A stretch of DNA of 64,000 nucleotides, taken from assembly GCA_964007475.1 (NCBI GenBank), contig OZ023274.1:8308001-8372000 (forward strand), given 5' to 3'. Numbering within the stretch: position 1 is the stretch's first letter; every line of letters begins with the position of its first letter. The DNA comes from Hybos culiciformis. Lineage: Eukaryota; Arthropoda; Insecta; Diptera; Hybotidae. The translations under genes were made by a program, and so were the position numbers. Below the pieces are notes generated by a model. It saw only the letters and a list, made by a program, of their open reading frames with translations. It searched no databases and was not told the DNA's origin. Shown here piece by piece: positions 1 to 9,687 of the stretch.

Positions 1-2944
1 AAAGAAATAGGATTTTTTTTTAGATTGATCAAAAAAATCTTTTTTCAATACCTACGAAAAAAAAAAAACTAGGGTGAAATTTTATTGCAGACGGAAACGT
101 TTTTGTGATTAGATGGCGGGTGTTTTTTTTTTTTAATAAGTCAATATGATGACAGCTATTGTTATTGACAAGGAACCTAGGTACCTACCTAAGTAGGTTA
201 CATCATTATAGATAGGTATAGGTATCTTATATAAAAAAGAAAGAAATCGAAAGAGAAGTTTCCTATTAAAGTTAAATAGAACGTAGTGAGGTCAGTTTAA
301 TCGTGACATCATTATTTATGATACCTACCTATATCTTCATCACTATATTTTCCAAAGTAGGGTAGGTACCTACCTATACCCTTGGTAACTTTATAGTGCC
401 TGTGGTACATACTTACCTATACCTATTCTTGAAAAATGTATTAGGTATCTTATCTGCCTATACTTAGAGATCTCCCCAATACAAGTATTCTAAATTATGT
501 AAATATACATATCTAGGATATAGATAGCCATCAAATCCATCAATAGCTTTGACTCTACCAATCTTCTTAGTGCTTCGATAAGCCTTCCATTAAATAAACC
601 TTAATTTGGTTATTTTTGTAATGTTAAAAAATATCAATGATTTTTCCTGAAAATATTGGAAACTAAAGTTAACATTTCTTAAATAACTCGGTATAGAAAG
701 AAATAAAAAACCACAATGAAAAATACATGTCGGCATTGAATCAATTAATTTTTCGTACTTTGCATCAGGAAATTTATATCAGGCTTTTGCATATTTTCCC
801 AAAATTCTTTTCAAAAGTGGAAACCAGCTTATGTTTTCCAATAGATTTTCAGAAAAATTTTGTTAATTAGGTAGGTACCTACATTGGAATGGATTTGTCT
901 TAAACAAAATAATTCACTAATTATTACTAGAAAATTAGTGAAGTTGATTAAAATTGTCCGAATAGAAAGGGTGTCAAAGATATAAGGTGTTTTTGTTGTT
1001 GACACTTTAAAAGAATTGAATATTTTAATAATTTCAGTTGAGATATTAAGTTGAATGGAAAAATCCACCTTCTTTCACCACCACTGACTGTAATACGCCG
1101 ATATCACTTTTAATGATAACAAATCATTGGTAAAACAATAAGTATAATAAATATTAAAGAAAGATATCAGTTAGGCTTCTAATTATATTATTTTTAAATC
1201 TATCGGTATTTAACATAATATTTGTTTACTCTATTTATTAGTGTTATTTATTTAATATTTACGTTTATTAAAAATAAAAATATAAACACTTATTTATACC
1301 CTATTCATTAATATATAATTATCAATGTAATTAAAATGTAGGTAATAACATTATTTCTGCATACAATGAAAACATCCTCTTATATATAAAAAAATTCAAA
1401 ATCAGGTAGAAAAAAGTTTTTAAATTAAATTTTACCATCATTTTGTTCGATGATATCTAATTAGTTGCAAAGCATAAGTTGAAATTTTAAAATGTTATTC
1501 AATTAAATTAAAAAAAATCTTTTACACCCAAAAAGGCTTAACCGAATAGTAGTAGTAGCATCAATCAAAAGAATAAAAACTTAAAAATTATTTTTAACTT
1601 TATGGAATTTCAAATAATAAAATAGACACTAAATAAAAATAAATTCAATATATTTGAGTATATTATGAGTTTCTTCTTTTTTTTTTTAATTGAGTGAATT
1701 TTGTTTTGCTAGAAGAAAACGAAACATTAAACTTGTCGTCGTCTCGTCACATCATTGAATATTTAAAAGGAATAGAAAAAAAATCACAGGAATTTTATTT
1801 TAGAAATAAAAAATTCTTTAAAGTTTTCTTTGATTAATATTTTTCCAAATTTTAATTGAAAAAAAAAAAAAATTTAATATTAAAAAAAAAATTTTAACAA
1901 AATTGAATTTTCCAATTGAAAAAAAAAAAATAAAATATAATATTAATTAGGCACATGTTTTTTTTTTTTTTTTAATAATTGAATATAAAATATCTATTTA
2001 AATAAAATGAGAAATTAATGAATTAATGAAAAAAAATAAAGAAAACATTTGAATTAAAAAAATAAATAAATAAAAAAAAATCTAAAATAAAAAAAAAACT
2101 ATAAAATAAAAGGAGTTTTTTCTATACTAAAATCAAGGCAGGAATTAAAAAAAAAAAAAACGCCTTTGACATATAATTTTTTTTTTTTTATTATTTTTTA
2201 CAAACGTCAAAAAATACGTCGTCGTCAGTGTACTCAATAGAAAAAAAAAATTAAAGTGTAGAATTTTTTTTTGTTCGTCAATAAAAAAAAAAAACGGGGA
2301 TTTTTTTATTAAAAAAAAAAAAAATTTAATTACAATTTATTAAAAGAAAAAATTAACTTATTTTAATTTCTCTTAAAAAAAAATAAAAGAAGAAAAATGA
2401 AATAAGAATAAAAATAAATATAGAAAATTTATAAAAAAAACAAAAATTTTTTTTTTTTATTGATTTAACTTAAAACTTCATTCATGGACTTTGTTTTTTT
2501 TTTTTTTGTTTTATATTTATTGATTAAAAATTAATAATAATTTGTTGAGATTTTTGAAAAATTATTAAAAAAAAAACTTAACTTTTTTTTTTTGTTCAAT
2601 TGAAAAAAAAAATAATTAAATAAATATTTTTTTAAAATTCATAAAAACCTTTTAACTAATAAAAAAATATTAAATCTGTCACACAGGGTAATATTTAATA
2701 GAAGTGACGTTTCCTTCAACTTTGTAAAGTAAATATAATATTTAAATAAATAATAAAATTTTGAAATAAAATTAAAGTAAAATAATAACCTAATTAATTT
2801 ATTTAATTATAAAATATTAAAAAAAAAAATTAATTAATTTTATTAATCTTAAAATTAAATGTTATTTGTGGAATGGAAACTGGTAATTATGAATTTTCTT
2901 TATTATGTATTTAGAAAAAACAGTTTTTCTTATTTATCTATTAT

Positions 2945-4037
2945 AACCGGTGTGAAGTTATCCATGGTGAGATAGGTAGGGGTACACACCTACCTACTTA
3001 TAATTGTCCACGATTTCAAATTCTACAATATTCTTTAATGTAGGTATCTATACATCTGGTGAAAGTTCTATTGAAGCACTACATTATTGCTCAACCGATA
3101 GTGAACGAAATATTAATTAAGTACTAAAATGTAATAAACATAATTTTGAGTATTGATGATAAAACTTTCATTTTTAATAAGGTAGGTAGGTACCTACCTT
3201 ATTAATTTAAATATTCTCTAAGTACCTACTTGTTTCATTTTCCTATTGAGATTATACTTTGTTGATCCCTGGACTTTTGATAATGAGACAAATAAATTTT
3301 AATACGTTTACATTTTTTTTTGCCGTCTCCAGGGACCACAACCTTTGTTTCTCGCAATTTTTTTTTTCGGGAGATAATAATAATCTTATTGAATCCTGAA
3401 GTGTAAATATAATACATATTAGTATAAAATCGTGGATATCTTAACACCCTACTTATTTAGTTAATATTTTTTTTTTAAATTTTCGCTTCCTAATTGAATT
3501 TTTGAGATTATATAAAATTTGATCTTGCTAACTTTCATTGTGATAAAATTGTTATTTGGCAAAATAAAGTATTTAAAAAATATATTTAAAGAGATTAAAT
3601 TTCTTAAGAAAAAAAAACAATATTGACTCATTTGGAATCAGGTAGGTCTTTGTTAAAAATTTTTTTTATCAGTTTAAAAAAAAAGCCAGTTTTAATCAAC
3701 CATTACCTTAAAAAAAGGATGTGAAGTTATGTGTAAGTATATATGTATTGTATGTATGAGCCCCACTGAGTCATACAAGTTCCGAGAAACGAATACAAGT
3801 TCCGAGAAACGAAAGTTATGGTTCCTCTAGTAGCTAAAAAGTACACGGAAGGCTTTCTATTGTGTGGCCGTAGGTAGGTTACAAAATATAGGCATGTGAT
3901 CCCTGCAGTCTTTAGTATGCGTATTTACTGATCAAATGCTAAAAAGGGAATGATAATCCCGGATAATCCTAAAAAAAACATTAAATCGCGTACTCGTTCA
4001 TTCATTTATGTGAAATCGTGGATAACTTCACAACGGT
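2945..4037. mobile_element. Putative non-autonomous TIR element
   Basis: A 20-nt sequence at 2945-2964 (core GTGAAGTTATCCA) recurs as its reverse complement at about 4018-4037, with roughly 18 of 20 positions matching. The two copies bound 1.09 kb with no ORF of note. Shorter related words (CGTGGATA, TGTGAAGTTAT) recur inside at 3006-3016, 3430-3437 and 3720-3729. No clear target-site duplication is seen in the AT-rich flanks. The repeat pair is direct observation; calling it a transposon is inference. Confidence 0.35.
3773..3812. repeat. 20-bp tandem repeat, two copies
   Basis: The unit ATACAAGTTCCGAGAAACGA occurs twice back to back without a mismatch, at 3773-3792 and 3793-3812. It lies inside the putative TIR element. 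It could be a replication-slippage duplication. Confidence 0.9.
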
Positions 4038-4130
4038 CCAATTATTTATAATCAATAGAATTTTGTTTCATTAAATTTATTCAACTAACTTTAGTAATTA
4101 TATGTAGGCGGCACCGAGGTAGATACTTAC

Positions 4131-4145
4131 TTAGGTTAGGTTAGG
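4131..4145. repeat. (TTAGG)3 at the LINE 3' end
   Basis: Three perfect TTAGG units followed by TTGCA sit exactly where the element's 3' terminus should be. TTAGG is the usual arthropod telomeric unit, but LINEs often carry a short simple-repeat tail in place of poly-A, which is the simpler reading here. Confidence 0.8.
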
Positions 4146-4220
4146 TTGCACGGGCGGAGGGCTTACCACCCTCCTTGCACGTAGGCCTGTTGGCCCTTTG
4201 TACTACCCTACTCGGCAAGT

Positions 4221-7200
4221 CTAATTGTCCTCACCGAGCCATCTAATTCCCTTAACAAACCTGATAATTTCTTCTAATTTATGTCCCTGTAGTTCTCTGA
4301 GTTCATCCCAGAAGTAAGCCCCGAGCAGTCTTGCTCTTCTTGTTCTAACTGTAGGACATTTACACAGTACGTGTGGCACCGTTTCCGGTTCTTCTCCACA
4401 TCCCCTGCAAAGCCTATCTGTTGTTCTTCCAATCCGGAATTCGTGATTCCTGAAGATATGTCCTGTGCATACACCTGTGAACATTCTAAGATCCGATCTG
4501 TTTAGCCCTAGGGCCAGATCCGATCTTCTTTTGTCCAGGTTTCCCCACATCTGTTTGGTGTTTCTGTTCCCTTCTGTTCGTAGCCAGATCTTCCTGTGTT
4601 CATCGCAGATTTCGCTGTCTATTAGGTTCTTGAGTCTTGTGGCATCATGGAAAGCTTTTAGTCTTTCCAGTCCGCCACTTCCTCCCTCTCTAGCTAGCTT
4701 GTCTGCTTCCATGTTCCCTTGGATTCCTGAGTGTCCTTTTACCCAGGTTAGAATTACCTGGTTGTTTTGTCCTAACTCTGTTAGCGATTGTATGCATTGG
4801 AGAGTAGTTTTTGACCTCACTTCTGTCTTTCTAAGTGTCATAAGTGTCATTTTGCTATCAGAATAAATTCTGATTTGTCGCCCCGTGATGTTGTTCTGTA
4901 ACATAATGCTGGCTGCCGTTGTGATTGCCATTGTCTCGGTTTGTAGTACCGTGGCATGGTTATCAATGGTTGCAGCGTGTGTTACGTTTAGTTCTTGGCA
5001 GAAGATTCCTAAGCCACAGTGCTCTCCATTCTTTGATCCATCTGTGTATATTTCGAGAGTATCTTCCGGGGTTCCATCTCGTTCGTCGGTTACCTCAATC
5101 CTGAAATTTGCGTTCAGGTTGAGGACCCCTGAGATTTTATCCCATTGGATATCTCTCCTTAGTTCATTCCCAACTTCTTCGTTTATTTCCCATATTCTTT
5201 CATGGTGAGTGGGATTCTGTTTGTTGGCCCATTCTCCCGTCATGCGCAGTCTGGCTATTGTTTTTATAGCCATTTCTTGTACATGTAGGAATAGTGGTCT
5301 AATGTTCAGGATTGTCTCCATTGATCTTGTTGCAGTAGATCTTGCTGCTCCTGTGATTCCCAGACAGGCTGATCTCTGTATTTGATCTAGGAGTCGGATC
5401 GATTTCTTTTTATTTGTTCCCGGCCACCATACGGCTGCTCCGTGTGTGATCATTGGTCTGATGACACAAGTATAGATCCAATGTGTTATCTTTGGTGATA
5501 GGCCCCATGTTTTGCCTATGGCTGCTTTGCACGCCCAATAGGCTCTTAGTGCCTTCTCTTTCTTCTCCCGAATGTGATCATTCCAAAGGAGTTTTTTGTC
5601 AAGAGTGATTCCTAAGTATTTGACCTTATCTTTTAGCTCCACACTAATCCCATCTATTTTAGGTAGTATGAGGTTTTCAGTTCTTCTTTTCTTAGTGAAA
5701 AGACATAATTCTGACTTGCTGGGGTTGAGTTTGAGGCCGCATTGGTTTGCCCAACGTCCTACCATATCAACCGCCTGCTGGATTTTGGAGTTTATTTCTT
5801 CTCCTTTCATCCCTGTTACTATTATTGAGACGTCGTCTGCATAGCAACTGGTCTCAATGTTTTCTTCATTTAGTTCTTCTAGTAGTGGGTTAATCGCTAC
5901 CAGCCATAACAGTGGAGAGATTACGCCTCCTTGTGGAGTACCCCTATTCACTGTTTTCCTTCTATCAGCTCCCCCATAGTTGGCATGAATCTCACGCTCC
6001 CTGAGGAGCGATCTGATCCAGCTTATTAGGGTTTGATCTATGCCCATATTTGCCAGGTTCCTCAATATGTAGTTGCAATCAATATTATTGAAGGCACCTT
6101 CAATGTCAATAAAGCACCCTAGTGCCATTCCTTTTCTGTCAAGGGTCGCCTCAATGGTACTTACTACTTTATGTAGTGCCGTATCCACCGATTTTCCCTT
6201 GATGTACGCATGTTGACTGTCTGCCAAATTATTTCTATTCAGTATTTGCCTCAATTCATAGTCTACAAGTCTTTCCATGCTTTTCAGCAGGAAAGATGTG
6301 AGACTTATCGGGCGATACGTGTTGGCTCTATTATAGCTCGCCTTGCCTGGTTTCGGAATGAAGGTAACCCTCGATTCCCTCCATGCTACGGGCGTGAAGC
6401 TCATATAAAGGCATGCTTTATATATCTCGACTACGGTGTTTAAAATCACGTCATATCCTTCTTGCAGGAGACACGGGTATATTCCATCTCTTCCTGGTGA
6501 TTTGTATCTATCAAAGGAAAAGATCGCCCATCTTACTCTGTCCTCTGAGAATATTCGGTCAATCAGGTGCTGATTTATTCCGTCGTTCTCAGGCTCTGAG
6601 TTGTTCAAGTCAATTTGTCCTTCTGGGAAATTGTGGTCTAAAAGTATCTTTAGAGAATCTCCCATGTTTGTCATGGTATTACCATTTTCATCCTGGATGA
6701 GTTCCGGTTGGAAGTGCGTCTTGGATAAGATTTTCTTAAGTCTCGACGCTTCCCCCGTACTTTCTATATTTCCGGTAAAATTCCTCCAGCCATCTCTTTT
6801 GGCTTTCCTAATTTGTACCTTGTATTCTCTTAGGGATTTTTTGTATTCTTCCCAGATGTGGTCCTGGCAATTGTTCTTTGCTCTGTTATAGAGTCTTCTG
6901 GTTTTCTTCCTGAGTGCTACTAGATCTCTATTCATCCATTTAGGATAGTACCTATCTTTCTGCTTAGAGATCGGACAGGAGTTTTGGTATGCTCGTGTCA
7001 AGGCGCTTGTTAATTCAGTTACTGCGAGGTTTATACCTGTTTGATCATTAAGATCTAGGGTACTTTCCTCGACATCTGATTTTAGGCATCTCTTGAACAT
7101 GTCCCAATTTGTTCTTCTTGGATTTCGATACGGCATCCTCTCTCTCTTTTCCAGCCTTATCTCAAAGGTGATCCACTGGTGGTCGGAGAATGTAGCTTCA

Positions 7201-7859
7201 TCAACGACCTTCCAGTTATCAATGTACTCTGAGATGGCCTGCGTGGAGAGAGTGATGTCAATAACCTCCTGCCTTACTTTGTTTATGAAGGTAGGCTTAT
7301 TCCCCTTATTGATAATATATAAGTTGTTAATGTTTATATAATCAAAAAGTTCCTTACCTCTTTTATTTTCACCAGTGCTGCCCCACATTGGGTGATGAGC
7401 GTTTGCATCTGCACCGATTATAATTTCTACTTTATTTCTCTTCCCCTGCATGACGACATCTTCAACCTCCTTTGTTGGTGGTGGTTCGTCGGCATCATAG
7501 GGAAGGTATGCTGATGTTAGCTGTAGACTGATCCTTCCGTTGCTGCTCTCTCCTTCCCAACACACGGTCGTACAGTCTCTGCTAGTCAGCTGTGAATTAA
7601 GAATGAGTTTTAATTCATGTTTAGCCAAAATACAGGTTCTAGGTCTAGTGTTACCTTTTCCATAGAAGCTTTGGTATTTTCTCTTGTCGTAGCTCCCCAG
7701 TCGCTCCCTATATGTAGGGGGTTCTTGGATGAGAGCTACGTCCGTTCCATTGTGGCCCATATGATCCATGAGCCTATCCATAGCCGCGCTACTGCGATGT
7801 AGGTTGGCTTGGATAACCTTCACTGGATCATACTTCTTCAACCTCATCGTCATCATCAT
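4221..7859 (-). CDS. LINE ORF2: endonuclease-reverse transcriptase-RNase H
   Basis: The 1212-aa protein copies the element's RNA into a nicked chromosomal site (target-primed reverse transcription). Domains in order are as follows. An APE-type endonuclease spans ~12-232, with QEPP at 45-48, GADAN at 149-153 and SDH at 225-227. A reverse transcriptase spans ~480-730, with FIDIEGAF (Asp585), TPQGG (641-645) and the YADD catalytic box at 673-676. An RNase H domain spans ~934-1060, with YTDGS (Asp940), Glu975, SDS (Asp1001) and the EAD Asp1053, so all four metal ligands are present. A C-terminal C-x2-C...H-x3-C zinc motif lies at ~1151-1168. No stop or frameshift is seen. The start ATG lies inside the 3' end of ORF1, 32 nt before the ORF1 stop ends, in the +1 frame. 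Domain assignments are secure; present activity is inference. Confidence 0.95.
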   Translation of the reverse strand: MMMTMRLKKYDPVKVIQANLHRSSAAMDRLMDHMGHNGTDVALIQEPPTYRERLGSYDKRKYQSFYGKGNTRPRTCILAKHELKLILNSQLTSRDCTTVCWEGESSNGRISLQLTSAYLPYDADEPPPTKEVEDVVMQGKRNKVEIIIGADANAHHPMWGSTGENKRGKELFDYININNLYIINKGNKPTFINKVRQEVIDITLSTQAISEYIDNWKVVDEATFSDHQWITFEIRLEKRERMPYRNPRRTNWDMFKRCLKSDVEESTLDLNDQTGINLAVTELTSALTRAYQNSCPISKQKDRYYPKWMNRDLVALRKKTRRLYNRAKNNCQDHIWEEYKKSLREYKVQIRKAKRDGWRNFTGNIESTGEASRLKKILSKTHFQPELIQDENGNTMTNMGDSLKILLDHNFPEGQIDLNNSEPENDGINQHLIDRIFSEDRVRWAIFSFDRYKSPGRDGIYPCLLQEGYDVILNTVVEIYKACLYMSFTPVAWRESRVTFIPKPGKASYNRANTYRPISLTSFLLKSMERLVDYELRQILNRNNLADSQHAYIKGKSVDTALHKVVSTIEATLDRKGMALGCFIDIEGAFNNIDCNYILRNLANMGIDQTLISWIRSLLREREIHANYGGADRRKTVNRGTPQGGVISPLLWLVAINPLLEELNEENIETSCYADDVSIIVTGMKGEEINSKIQQAVDMVGRWANQCGLKLNPSKSELCLFTKKRRTENLILPKIDGISVELKDKVKYLGITLDKKLLWNDHIREKKEKALRAYWACKAAIGKTWGLSPKITHWIYTCVIRPMITHGAAVWWPGTNKKKSIRLLDQIQRSACLGITGAARSTATRSMETILNIRPLFLHVQEMAIKTIARLRMTGEWANKQNPTHHERIWEINEEVGNELRRDIQWDKISGVLNLNANFRIEVTDERDGTPEDTLEIYTDGSKNGEHCGLGIFCQELNVTHAATIDNHATVLQTETMAITTAASIMLQNNITGRQIRIYSDSKMTLMTLRKTEVRSKTTLQCIQSLTELGQNNQVILTWVKGHSGIQGNMEADKLAREGGSGGLERLKAFHDATRLKNLIDSEICDEHRKIWLRTEGNRNTKQMWGNLDKRRSDLALGLNRSDLRMFTGVCTGHIFRNHEFRIGRTTDRLCRGCGEEPETVPHVLCKCPTVRTRRARLLGAYFWDELRELQGHKLEEIIRFVKGIRWLGEDN

Positions 7860-9519
7860 CCTCGAGCTTGGAGATTCTCGCCTCCGTCCGAGCGGCTACT
7901 TCCAGCGAAATGGCGTCCAGAATGTCCTCCTGTGATAGGAAGGACATTACTGAACCCCCCTCGCTGACTGTGTCCTTACCGTCCATATTCAGACCTCTGA
8001 GCACATCTCCCAGGATTTCTCCTGCAAAATCTGACCCGGAGGCCGAACTAGGTCGGCTGCTCGGCATCTCTTTACTCGGGACTTTAGAATTCAACTGGAG
8101 TACTGCAGCGTCGATTCGATTTAGTATCGACTCTGAGTCTCCGTCTTTCACATCCCCTCTTCCTACGGTGGTTTCAGTACTAGTTGTAGTACTGACCGTT
8201 CTCGGAGGGGGCGGTACTGGCTTTGCCTCTCTTATTGCTGCCTCTGCCTCTATTTCTTCTTCAGTCGCAGGTTTTGCTGACTCCTTTTTCCTGGGAAGAG
8301 CGACTACTACCTTTCGGCATAAGTAGTAGATAACACCTTCTACTGACTTAAGTGCCTCCAGGCATGCATCCCCTATTCCCAGGAGGAGCCAACATCCCCT
8401 ATCGCCTTTGTCCTCACGGGATAGCACCCTCCAATCAGACGTCCTCAAATTCAGCGGCTTATTCAGTCGCTGAATGTACATGAGGATGTCCTCAGTGGGG
8501 AGTGTTTCTCCCTGAAGCCATATGGCGATGCGGTGCATTCTTGGGAGATCCTCCTTCCCAACAATGTCGAGAAGGGCTCCCTCCCAAGGGGCTGCCGTGC
8601 TCTTAAACTTCTGCCTCAGGAACTCCGCTGATCTCTCATCTGAGCAGGTTATTCGCACCATATCTAGAGCGGCTCTGATCCAATCAAAGGTTGGGATGAA
8701 GTCGCCGTTTTCACGTGCGGCTTTCATTTGCCATTCCCTTATCATGGTCATTACCTTCTTCTGGTGGTCTTGGCCAATTATTCTTCCGCCTGAATGAGCC
8801 CTGTCGATGACCGTCAGCTTCAGGCATTCTTTGGCTGCCGCATTGTAGGCCGCAATTTGTTTCGCGGCAGGATGAACCGTGGTTTCTCCTGACCGCTGCC
8901 TCTTGTGTGCGGGTTCTCTTTGCCTTGGCGCTTGTGGCTCTTTGTCTGAGGTCGTCCGTCGGCTAGAGGATCCGGATGAGAATTTCTTCTCCACCCTTTC
9001 TCTCTGCCCTTCTCTGGAGCTTGGTTGTTGGCTCCTATGGTCCGCCTCTACTTCTCTTCTTTCCCTCCTTTCTCGATCTCTGGAGGAACTATGCGGTGGG
9101 TCTCCCCGACTCTGCATATGTTGCCTCCTTCCTTCGGTTCCGGAGGGACGGTGTTGTGGGTACGGTCGTCTTCCCGGGGGGTCTTGCCGTTTTCTCTTTT
9201 CGGCCTCATCTTGGTCGGCAATCCTTGTCCATCTGGCCTTCATAAGGGCTTTCTGCTCAGCAATTGGCTTTTCGTCCAAATTGCTTCGCCTCAGCCACCT
9301 ACGGTCGATTTTCGACAGGGAGAGTTGCCACTCTTCCCCCTGTCTGGTTTTTTCTCGTTGTCCTTTTTCATTGCGCTGGTCGTCGTTGGTTTTCCCCGCT
9401 GGCGACCTATCACTGCTAGTTGTAGCAGTGCCAGGCCTTGAGCCGGGAGCCGCGGCTGATACTCCCGACATTTGGGTGGATATCCCCACCCGCTTTTTTT
9501 CCTCCTTCTTGTTCATCAT
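7828..9519 (-). CDS. LINE ORF1: Gag-like protein with DUF4780-type domain
   Basis: The 563-aa first ORF of the same LINE presumably packages the RNA. Residues ~1-220 are low-complexity and rich in Arg, Ser, Glu and Gln. A globular part at ~225-410 contains the IAIWLQGE and DKGDRGCWLLLGIGD segments, which I recognise as typical of the DUF4780 domain found in LOA-like LINE ORF1 proteins. The tail is proline- and serine-rich and ends in a run of Asp and Glu. There is no CCHC zinc knuckle, unlike many Jockey or R1 ORF1 proteins. The Asp run is encoded by the same GATGATGATGATGACGATG bases that start ORF2 in another frame. The initiation codon is the first Met; a second Met follows directly. Confidence 0.85.
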   Translation of the reverse strand: MMNKKEEKKRVGISTQMSGVSAAAPGSRPGTATTSSDRSPAGKTNDDQRNEKGQREKTRQGEEWQLSLSKIDRRWLRRSNLDEKPIAEQKALMKARWTRIADQDEAEKRKRQDPPGRRPYPQHRPSGTEGRRQHMQSRGDPPHSSSRDRERRERREVEADHRSQQPSSREGQRERVEKKFSSGSSSRRTTSDKEPQAPRQREPAHKRQRSGETTVHPAAKQIAAYNAAAKECLKLTVIDRAHSGGRIIGQDHQKKVMTMIREWQMKAARENGDFIPTFDWIRAALDMVRITCSDERSAEFLRQKFKSTAAPWEGALLDIVGKEDLPRMHRIAIWLQGETLPTEDILMYIQRLNKPLNLRTSDWRVLSREDKGDRGCWLLLGIGDACLEALKSVEGVIYYLCRKVVVALPRKKESAKPATEEEIEAEAAIREAKPVPPPPRTVSTTTSTETTVGRGDVKDGDSESILNRIDAAVLQLNSKVPSKEMPSSRPSSASGSDFAGEILGDVLRGLNMDGKDTVSEGGSVMSFLSQEDILDAISLEVAARTEARISKLEDDDDDEVEEV

Positions 9520-9687
9520 GTTTGTTTTGGATTTCCTTAGTTTTCAACTCGACGCCTCCGACTCCTCCTTCTGCAGCGAACTGCGTCCGTCGGTGTCATT
9601 GTTGTCGAGTCTACTTAAGCCCCACCACCACGACAAGGTGAAATCCGGGGGTCAAAATACCCCACTATGGTCAAAATACCCCACTTA

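Larger units (their letters stand above)
1..4130. other. AT-rich non-coding region, no gene seen
   Basis: No convincing coding exon is visible. The stretch is dominated by A and T homopolymers, with islands of the TAGGTA/TACCTA motif near 177, 361, 863, 2970 and 3181. A zone from about 1700 to 2725 has GTCGTCGTC-type segments among poly-A/T runs. It resembles the 5' region just upstream of the BTB gene in this same window, so it could be a promoter or untranslated first exon, possibly of the LARP4B gene. This is inference only. A putative 1.1-kb terminal-inverted-repeat element spans 2946-4037. Confidence 0.5.
4131..9687 (-). mobile_element. Full-length LINE retrotransposon (I/LOA-like, RNase H-bearing)
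   Basis: This is a non-LTR retrotransposon in minus orientation with a 5' leader, ORF1 and ORF2. Both ORFs are uninterrupted, which suggests a recent and possibly still active copy. It is visibly richer in G+C than the flanking DNA. The 3' end abuts three TTAGG units (4131-4145, read CCTAA on the element strand) rather than poly-A. The 5' leader begins near 9687 with two copies of GGTCAAAATACCCCACT (plus strand 9652-9668 and 9671-9687). APE endonuclease, RT and RNase H in one ORF place it in the I/LOA-type group of LINEs. The exact clade cannot be fixed without a tree. Ends are approximate because no target-site duplication was recognised. Confidence 0.9.

Noticed and set aside
4131..4145. 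TTAGG array as evidence for a telomere or subtelomere
   Set aside because: There are only three units, adjacent to a LINE 3' end and surrounded by ordinary genic DNA, so a LINE tail is the simpler explanation.
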